A stretch of DNA of 27,319 nt from Larix sibirica. Its lineage: Eukaryota; Streptophyta; Pinopsida; Pinales; Pinaceae. The notes beneath the pieces were generated by a model, which did not search any database, was not told where the DNA came from, and was given only the letters and a program-made list of their open reading frames with translations. The translations under genes and the position numbers were made by a program. The DNA lies in the NCBI GenBank assembly GCA_004151065.3, contig NWUY0301900621.1:438-27756 (forward strand). The letters run 5' to 3'. Positions 20,648 to 27,319 of the stretch are shown here, in pieces; the stretch's first letter is position 1, and each line of letters begins with the position of its first letter.

Positions 20648-20709
20648 CTCCTTTGGATTCAAGTGATAAGATCCAGTTTGTTATAGAACCTCTCTCGGTC
20701 CACCCTTTT

Positions 20710-20810
20710 CATATACAAAATTTCTGGTCACTGATACCGGAAAGCAACATTAGAACCCGGCAAACCTTCGCATACAAAAGCTCTGGGGCCATCTCCCGGT
20801 AAGCAAACAT
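20710..20810. repeat. Imperfect 41-bp direct repeat
   Basis: Positions 20710-20750 and 20769-20810 share the order CATA-ACAAAA, CTCTGG or TTCTGG, CCGG and AAGCAA-CAT with several substitutions, which suggests an old tandem duplication of about 59 bp. Confidence 0.6.
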
Positions 20811-20953
20811 ATACCGGCCAGAAATAGTGTACCCTCTCTCTATGGGTCTACCTGGCATCCAACATCATTATGTTAATTGAGCTAAGTTAATTGGGATCAA
20901 CTAGGGCCTCTTGCTCTGGTACCGAATCAACGTGTTATGAAGTATATAAATGA

Positions 20954-21080
20954 CATATATTTATATATGCTGTGAGGTGTTTCAGTATCCGTATCCGTAT
21001 CCGCAGCCGTATCTGTTGTCGTTGTAGCTGCCGTTTCCGTTGTTGCTGTTGCAATGTGCCGCCGTATCCGTTGCCGTAGC
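20954..21080. repeat. Palindrome and (GTATCC)n-like microsatellite
   Basis: CATATA-TTTA-TATATG at 20954-20969 is a perfect short hairpin. Three exact GTATCC units follow at 20985-21002, then degenerate GTTGCC or GTATCC-like hexamers to about 21080. The open frames over this tract on both strands only reflect the repeat. Confidence 0.75.
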
Positions 21081-22900
21081 CTCGCCCCACCCCCAATGTG
21101 ACTATGGGTATTGGGTCCAGAAGGCGTGGAATGAGGATTGTTTCCATCAAGCGTTAGGGGTAATATGTCAATGTGAGGCGGTAATGTCAGTAGGGTGTGT
21201 CAGGTCCTATTCTCTTAAGTGTCCCGGCCTCTATTGTCACAAGTCTTCCTCTCTTGTCAAGGCCTCTCTCAAGTGTCCGGGCCTTGTGCTATGGGATATA
21301 AATAAATATAAGCAATGTTTTATGAATCTACGTATATAAATATCTATGCTGTTGGTTGTAATGTAGCTCTCTTCTATGCTGTTGGATGTTGGGTGCGTAC
21401 TGACTACTGAATGTGTAATACGGTTGGAATGTGGGGGGGCTGATTGGGAACTAGATGGGTTACTGAAAGCATACATATAAATAACGTAATGTAATATTTC
21501 ACTGAAGTAATGGAGGATTGGTAAAATAAGGCCGAATGGAGGATGGGGCTTGGACAAAGTGAAAGGGTAATGGGTAAAGGCGGTAATGGAACAGCATGAA
21601 GAGCATTCTCCCCCGGTGTCGGCTAGCGGCAGCTCACATGAAGTATCCAGTGTCTCGTCTATGCGGCAGGTTACTGGCTTCGGGGTCTCGAGTGTTAGCG
21701 TTCTATCCTCATGGGGGCAAGCGGTAGGATCATTCCTCTAATCATGGCGTATGATCGAGGGGTCGACCAGAGGGAGAGGGAACAGGAGGGAAACTTGAAG
21801 GGGTGTTTTAAGGCGCTTGTCGAGGGAAGCTCCGAACTAGCTATTGGAGGGGAAGGAATAATTGAAAGGCATGGAATGAAGGAAGGCGCGGAGTGATGAA
21901 GTAGATTCTGGAAGCACTAAATGTAGCTGGATTTTGTGTTAATAGGGCTTGAATGAATCAATTGTTGTATTTGGCCGGGTGAAGGCCCAGCCTCCCAACA
22001 AGATAAAGAGTGTTCCCAACATTTCATGCCTCAAGCAAGTGGTATAGTTCAAGGTGCTCTCTCTAGGTGCTCCGGTGAAAGGTTTGGGGATTCCTCTCTA
22101 AATGGATTCGGTTAAGCTCGACTAAGTTCACCATGCCTCTTTCTCAATACTCATCCTGGTAAGGTTACTTTGCCTCTTTCTCGGTCAAGTTGGGGAAAAA
22201 GTTGGGGGAATAGATAAGAAGGGGCAAATAGAGTGCTAATCACACCTTATTTTGAAATAGGCCCGGACTCCAACAGTAATAAAGCGCGTTTATCTAGGGA
22301 GATAGATGTGATGGGAATAGGTGCCTTATGGAATAAAAAGAAAATCTTCAAAGTTCGGCTTCGTTATCCCACCCAATCTAAGTATATAAATATCAAAGTT
22401 GTATAAAGGAAGCTATCCATAAAAAGGTTCGTAATAAGGAAGATTCCCTCAAACAGGCACCCAGCCCAGAGTCGGATGGTTCGTAAGTAAACCAAAACTT
22501 CAGGTTCATAGCATGCATGGGTAACTCGGAACTCAGGTTTGAGAAACCAAAAGTCTTACCCCCCTAACCAACACACGTTCCTACCTGGGCTTGGCTACTC
22601 GGCGGGGCTACTCAACTAGAAACAGTCAGACATAGGCCTAGACCCTCGAAATCGACGAATCCATAGCCCTTGCCCGATGTGGACAAGCGACTACGTTCCT
22701 CGACTCACATCGATACGGGTCTTCTATGTTAACCCTAGCATATACTCATACGAGTCAGCATCCTAACTAGTCCCAGTTTACGGATCAATTCTAGATTATC
22801 CAGGTGCAAAGAGGGATCCTATATACTGGTGTGATAATACAAAACTAATACTACACCTTTGGTCTCCTTCCTTATGAGGAATCCTAAATCCCTTGTTCTT
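21081..22900. other. Noncoding stretch with small repeats
   Basis: TAAGTGTCCCGGCCT (21216-21230) and CAAGTGTCCGGGCCT (21270-21284) are near copies. TCTATGCTGTTGG occurs at 21343-21355 and 21373-21385 with a 30-bp period. ATGGGGGCAAG occurs near 20548 and 21712. The segment 21900-22900 has no recognised gene, and its CpG content is ordinary. Confidence 0.45.
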
Positions 22901-23996
22901 AGAGTTGGGGAGGTTCTATCTTAACCCCTACCTATTCTTTCTTGAAGAGCTTAGGGTTTAATCTAACTATGGGTTGATGTTTATAAAAGTATAAGACATA
23001 TAATTTATACTTAATAATTCCTGAAGAAGATAACCGGATCCTACTATGAATTCCTAATGTAATTCTAATTCTACTGATATAAGATTACTCTGTTCGGTTA
23101 TACCTCAATAATAATCATCTAAACAATCCTTGTATAGTTATCTATTTTTTATATAGTGAGGAGTTTGATAAAGATAGTAATAGATTCCTTATGGAATTAG
23201 GAGTTATCAATAATTAGTTAAGAGTATATTCCTTTATTTATAGTTGTAATTTTGATCGAGTGAGCTATAAAGATGCTAACTTTATATCTCTTTAGGCCAT
23301 CATTTAAACACCTTAAAGTTTATACCATAATGAGCCAAGACCTCCTTAGGTATAACCTATATCACTTGTTGAGACATATTTAGCCTATAGTCAATTTTAG
23401 CTACCAATGTGGAAGGAATCTAAGATCTGTTTTGAAAGCTAATTATACTACACACCTATTCAATTTGTTTTAGTTAACGCGTTAGAGACTCATTTGAATT
23501 TGAGAAGTGCCTGTGGGAGTACCAATTTTGTGAGAAGGCACAGGGAGAGTAGATCTCACTAGTAATAAATCCTAGGTCTATCTAGCTTCTATAGTTGAGG
23601 CGTTTACTTAAGCTTGGAGAGTCTTCCTCTCTTGTATAACAACTATTAGTATATCCCTAAAGTAGTCTCACTTCCTCACCCTCTCTTTGGTCGGGTAAGC
23701 AATTCTTCCTCTCCCGTTACCATTTATAAGTACGAGCCCGCTTAACGCTTCCTCTCTTTCTCTACATAATTTTGAGTGGTCATGCAACTACCTATGTTGA
23801 ATCCCTCTATGAGGTAAGAGATGTTATCCTACTAGTAAAACCTATAAAACCCTCACCTAAACTGGTATTTCTCTACTCTCAACCTGCAAAGGACTCATCA
23901 TCCTATCACCTATGTACATTGTAACTAAAAACTCCAGGCACATCATGCTTCCCTAAGCATAATTATATAATTGGCGTATCTGTAAAGATCCTTTGT
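22901..23996. other. AT-rich, CpG-poor stretch, no gene seen
   Basis: This stretch is markedly AT-rich with few CpGs, like the decayed retroelement at the left end. All frames are densely stopped. It may be decayed retroelement or other nuclear-derived spacer, but no motif supports this. Confidence 0.35.
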
Positions 23997-24310
23997 TCAA
24001 ATTGGCCTCACAATTATTATAATAACCTTTCTATATTTGATCATAATAGCTAATATCTCTACCAAGTACTCAGGTCTAAAACTCAGGGCTAACTTTTTAT
24101 CTATGATCTTATTCTCATCATTTAGAAGTACCTCAGTCTCTACATCACCATCATGACTCTTAACCATCTTAACATCTGCTTGCTTTGTCTGCTCTAATAG
24201 TGGCCCCTATGCTTTACCCTATTATCCCTATCCATGTAGCTTAGCTCTTCTATGAGCTTCTTCTCTTTATATTATATTAGTAAAAACCCTCTACACACTT
24301 GTAAATCTTT
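23997..24310 (-). pseudogene. Coding-like remnant, possibly retroelement linker
   Basis: A 69-codon open stretch runs from 24206 to a TGA at 23997-23999 on the minus strand. It contains VKMVKSHDGDVETEVLLNDE, then DKKLALSFRPEYLVEILAIM and IKYRKVI. Just upstream, in a neighbouring frame, a charged segment reads KEKKLIEELSYMDRDNRVKH. The order acidic residues, Lys-rich, L-S-F-RPEYLVEIL, KYRKV loosely resembles the linker before Ty3 reverse transcriptase, where the element typically has a helix ending in KYKDVF. The RT motifs that should follow are not visible, so the call is weak. Confidence 0.25.
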
Positions 24311-24884
24311 ATCTGGTAGCTTCTACATGCATGCCAACCCAACATAATCTATATACTATTGTACTATAGTGGCCTAAGATACATCCACCCTCTACCTCAG
24401 TTATGGGCCACCATAGAACTCTTTCTTTTCATTTTACTATTGTGGCCTGTACTAAATAACCTAAAGCAGTGGACCAGGTGCCTTATCCAACTTGAAGGAC
24501 ACTCTAGTTGTTAGATGACTTAAGGATCATAGTCCATCGTTACTGTGAACTGTATTTCTTATTTAGGCCCAAATAAAATCTGCATACTTATCCACGTTTA
24601 AATGGATGAGGATTTATCTTGTTGTTTATCCATGTACTTGTTTGGATGTCTTTATCTTTTTTTTGTCCCTGTATTGCTCTTGTTCATTGCTGTGGGAAGC
24701 TAAAATTCTGCTGTATGGTAAGCTATATGTAAGGTAGAGTAAGCTAGATTGTATAGGAAGGGTACTACTTACTGTTGTCTATCAAATTGCTCTATTTAAT
24801 GGTGTTGGATTTTATCGAGTTTTATTAAGGGACTAAATAGCATCCTCACCGGGTTAGTGGAGATGACAAAATATATACTTCTAC
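24311..24884. other. AT-rich stretch, no gene seen
   Basis: All frames are densely stopped. A short minus segment reads FKLDKAPGP, similar to the KAPGPDG box of LINE reverse transcriptases, but it has no supporting neighbours. Confidence 0.3.
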
Positions 24885-24916
24885 CTCATGGATGGTCCAA
24901 CTCATGGATGGTCCAA
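24885..24916. repeat. Perfect 16-bp tandem duplication
   Basis: CTCATGGATGGTCCAA is repeated head to tail without mismatch (24885-24900, 24901-24916). Confidence 0.93.
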
Positions 24917-25243
24917 AAGTAGGTGTTTGTCTGTGAAATTGGAGATGGAAATAGTGATGCGCACCCGATAGTGAATTGGAGATTTGAGACAGTGGGTAGA
25001 AGGGAAGATCGTCTTTACTTACTTTCTTTGGGCTGACTATCACCTTACTATAAGCCAGAGAGTAATGCCTAGCTAGCCTAACTATAAGTAAGATAGTGAG
25101 GGATAGTGTGTACACCTGACTATCTTAAGTAAGGGTTCAAGTACATACCTTCAGATTGTAGTTAATACCTTTCCCACTCCCTCCAAGGTAAGGGTTAAAG
25201 GATGGTACCACCCTCTCCTACCCTTGTAAGAAGGCAAGTCAGA

Positions 25244-25469
25244 AGGCAAGCACTCAAAATATATCCTGTAGGCAAGTGTAGGCAAGCACTCACCGGCCTA
25301 AGATATGCAACAAGGAAATGCAGCAAGGCCCCGAACAAATTATGAGGGGACAGTAATAATAAAAAGAAGGAATACGGTAAGGCAGTAATCGTCAAATATG
25401 TAACCCAAATATGGATGTGGAAAAGGCAATTAATCAGATATGTCAAAACTAATAGGGTAAGGCAGTAAT
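25244..25469. repeat. Cluster of short direct repeats
   Basis: AGGCAAGCACTCA occurs at 25244-25256 and 25280-25292. GGTAAGGCAGTAAT occurs at 25376-25389 and 25456-25469, exactly 80 bp apart. Related AAGGCAGTAAT lies at 18636-18646. The 96-codon minus frame over this region is a by-product of repeat composition. Confidence 0.75.
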
Positions 25470-25670
25470 TTAGTATATCTGCCATAAAGCTGCCTACGAT
25501 CTCTGTTTATTCCCCGCGTCAGTAAGGCCCAACAGCAAGGCCCTTAACTACGCTCCCTTTCTTTCTTACGTACCTTGCTAACTTACCTACCTCGATAATG
25601 GTTCATATAGTCGATAAGAACAAGCATGTCTCGCCCGAACTTACCTCGCCCTATCTCACCATTCGCCCCT

Positions 25671-25709
25671 CTTAGTTTTGCCCCTATTAACCCCCTTAGT
25701 TTTGCCCCT
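25671..25709. repeat. 15-bp direct repeat, 24-bp period
   Basis: CTTAGTTTTGCCCCT occurs at 25671-25685 and 25695-25709. The Pro/Ser-rich open frame 25626-25913 (+) translates these repeats (PLSFAP) and is not regarded as a gene. Confidence 0.8.
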
Positions 25710-25913
25710 CTGAGTTCCGCACCCTTTTTGTTTATCCCCCCATCTTATCTTATCTTATTGGTCACCAACAATAATAATGTATTTAAGGCGAATATGAAAG
25801 TATGTCTCTCCCGACCTGGGCCTCACATTGTGAGACTCGCCCCTAGTTGGTTATCTTATAGACTCAGAATATTGTGTCCTAGCACCAGCCTCCCTGCTAG
25901 TCGTAGTACATAA

Positions 25914-26655
25914 GATACTCCTCACATGTGCCCCAAGCTGCATTACTATAGTCTACTCTCAAGCCACCTTTGTATCTCTAGCAATAATGACTGAAAAGAG
26001 GATCCTTGGATGATTATGGTATTATGCAAGAGTTACTAGTGTTATTATTGCTGTGAATGATCTCTTTTGCTTTGCACATGAAAAGGGACTAAGTGTGAGC
26101 TTCTCAACCCTCCTTAGCCCTTGATGTAATCTTGGATATTGGGGAATATTTATGCTGTAATAAAATATTTTACGTGGCACATATTAATGGCTCATTTAAT
26201 CCTATGATATTTTTCTTGATGATGTGATTTGTTGCTTGGGCTGTCCATTCCTTTGAAGGCTGTCTTTCTTGGTCCTTCTCGTTATAATCTCATGTTATGG
26301 TTCTTCTTTCAATATTTTTAGTTGCACATCATTTATTGGCTTTAATAAATTGGTTGTGATGGTGCACCTGTTGTTAGAGCCCTCACTCGCTCCCATAGAA
26401 AATAATAATCCATTTGGACTAGTCATGGTACATCAGTGTATGGTTTGACTACGTATTCTCCATATAATTAGAAGCCCTCTTTGCTAGTATTTTTTTACTC
26501 CATAACCCTTGGATTGGCACTGGTCTTAGCAACCCACCATCCACTTATTTCTCAAAGATTTATCTTGCATTTCGTTTTGCTAAAGCTAAATCTTCATATA
26601 ATTTTGAGCTTCTGCCTATAGCTTTAGTAATCCTATCCTAGGGACACCCCCTTGT
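25914..26655. other. Noncoding stretch, no gene seen
   Basis: All six frames are interrupted. Short open pieces such as SNPPSTYFSKIYLAFRFAK near 26540 are protein-like, but no family was recognised. Confidence 0.35.
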
Positions 26656-26720
26656 GCCGGAGAAGAGCCGGCCTAAAGTGAAAGGAAGGGCTGCTGTGGC
26701 GACAGTGGGCAGCCTTCCTT
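26656..26720 (+). other. Two adjacent strong hairpins
   Basis: The first hairpin is GCCGG-CCGGC at 26656-26672. The second is AAGGAAGGGCTGC (26682-26694) paired with GCAGCCTTCCTT (26709-26720), with one bulged base and an inner CTGT/ACAG extension. Double stem-loops of this kind mark 3' ends of some plant mitochondrial mRNAs, but no gene was recognised upstream, so a function is not claimed. Confidence 0.6.
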
Positions 26721-27111
26721 AGTTCCCTTGAAGCTGCACTTGTGTTTTAGGGCTTTACCACTTAAGGTGCAGGTTTTAGTAATAAAAAACCCCAACAAGG
26801 GCATTATACATTAAGCTCTTCACTTTAACCAATTCGCACATCGAAGATCCAAGTGGCAACAGAATGCACTAAGGTTAACTCTCAGGAGCAGAACCAACTC
26901 TTGGTTAAAGCTCCGCACATCCCCTAGAAGGGGGGGGGGTTATAAACCTCATTGAAAGTAACTTTACAACGATGTTACCACAAAAATCCAATTGCAACCA
27001 AACGGACTGAATGCCAAAGCAATTTGGTGCTATCCCTGACCATCCGAGTGTTCCTCAACAGGGGTCCCTTCCATTAGAGTAGGGGTACACAAAGGGATCG
27101 AAATTCAGCTT
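26721..27111. other. Noncoding stretch with hairpin and G10 run
   Basis: AACCAA-CTC-TTGGTT at 26892-26906 is a perfect hairpin. A run of ten G lies at 26930-26939, preceded by CCCCTAGAA. No gene was seen. Confidence 0.5.
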
Positions 27112-27260
27112 GAAACCATGCCCAAAAACTTTGGAAGTATAACATTTAATAAAAACATGTTTAACTGTTTCGTTCTTAAAACAATGCGTATGTCAAATTA
27201 GTAATGCCAACTTTGTTCAAGCTACTCCTTACAGCCAATCCTTGATGGAGCAATAGCCAT
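27112..27260 (-). pseudogene. LINE reverse transcriptase zinc-binding (zf-RVT) remnant
   Basis: The minus strand reads WLLLHQGLAVRSSLNKVGIT and NLTYA, then after a one-base shift HCFKNETVKHVFIKCYTSKV, FGHGF. The pattern W...H.GL..R..L...GI, C/H..C/K..ETV.H.F..C......W/F is that of the zf-RVT domain at the C-terminus of plant LINE polyproteins. One Cys is missing and stops and a shift break it. The RT core would lie to the right, beyond the window. In LINEs the protein drives target-primed reverse transcription, and such elements also make processed gene copies. Confidence 0.55.
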
Positions 27261-27319
27261 CCCCCAACTTGATTTTCAGGAGAGCCTAGCATAATTACAT
27301 ATATAAAGAATGGTTCTCG

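Noticed and set aside
25626-25913. Pro/Ser-rich 95-codon open frame on +
   Set aside because: The repetitive PLSFAP wording comes from a 24-bp tandem-like DNA repeat and not from a protein family.
1-27319. CRISPR arrays, bacterial operons, mitovirus polymerase fragments, rRNA segments and intact mitochondrial genes
   Set aside because: Their hallmark motifs were looked for on both strands and not found. The repeats present are irregular and without spacer structure.

Overview
The window reads as gene-poor plant organellar DNA, most likely intergenic sequence of a very large plant mitochondrial genome, possibly a gymnosperm. This is inference. No intact mitochondrial protein, rRNA or tRNA gene was recognised in 27.3 kb, and no open frame exceeds about 160 codons. 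The recognisable pieces are decayed fragments of plant nuclear origin: Ty3/Tat-like retrotransposon, Ty1/copia LTR end, LINE and hexokinase. They lie in a mosaic of short imperfect repeats and stretches that still carry many CpGs. A decayed nuclear intergenic region is the main alternative, because every identified fragment is nuclear in type. The CpG-rich stretches and the lack of long intact repeats favour the mitochondrial reading.

Layout. Positions 454-2615 (+) hold remains of one Ty3 polyprotein in the order gag zinc knuckle, protease, linker, front half of reverse transcriptase. Positions 2771-8430 hold no recognised gene, apart from one 56-codon open frame (5123-5293) and several imperfect repeats. 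Positions 8430-9184 (-) hold a second Tat-like fragment, RNase H joined by a deletion to the integrase C-terminus, with a 32-bp tandem duplication at the join. Positions 9185-10160 are a Ser/Thr/Gly-rich low-complexity tract. Positions 13021-13620 (+) and 14885-15777 (-) have coding-like frames broken by stops and shifts that I cannot assign. A copia-type primer-binding site follows a candidate LTR end at 17071.

Positions 19519-20164 (-) are the best gene identification: about 200 codons of a plant hexokinase, broken by stops and shifts and without room for introns, so probably a processed copy. Positions 20200-21400 and 25200-25720 are rich in short local repeats. Positions 22900-24850 are AT-rich and CpG-poor, with one coding-like minus frame. 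The right end has two adjacent strong hairpins (26656-26720) and a LINE zinc-binding (zf-RVT) remnant (27112-27260, -).

Nothing here forms an operon or a working system. The window is best understood as a graveyard of transferred nuclear sequences cut up and rearranged by short-repeat recombination. I found no convincing new biological system. The most useful leads are the hexokinase retrocopy, the RNase H/integrase junction and the unassigned coding-like tracts.
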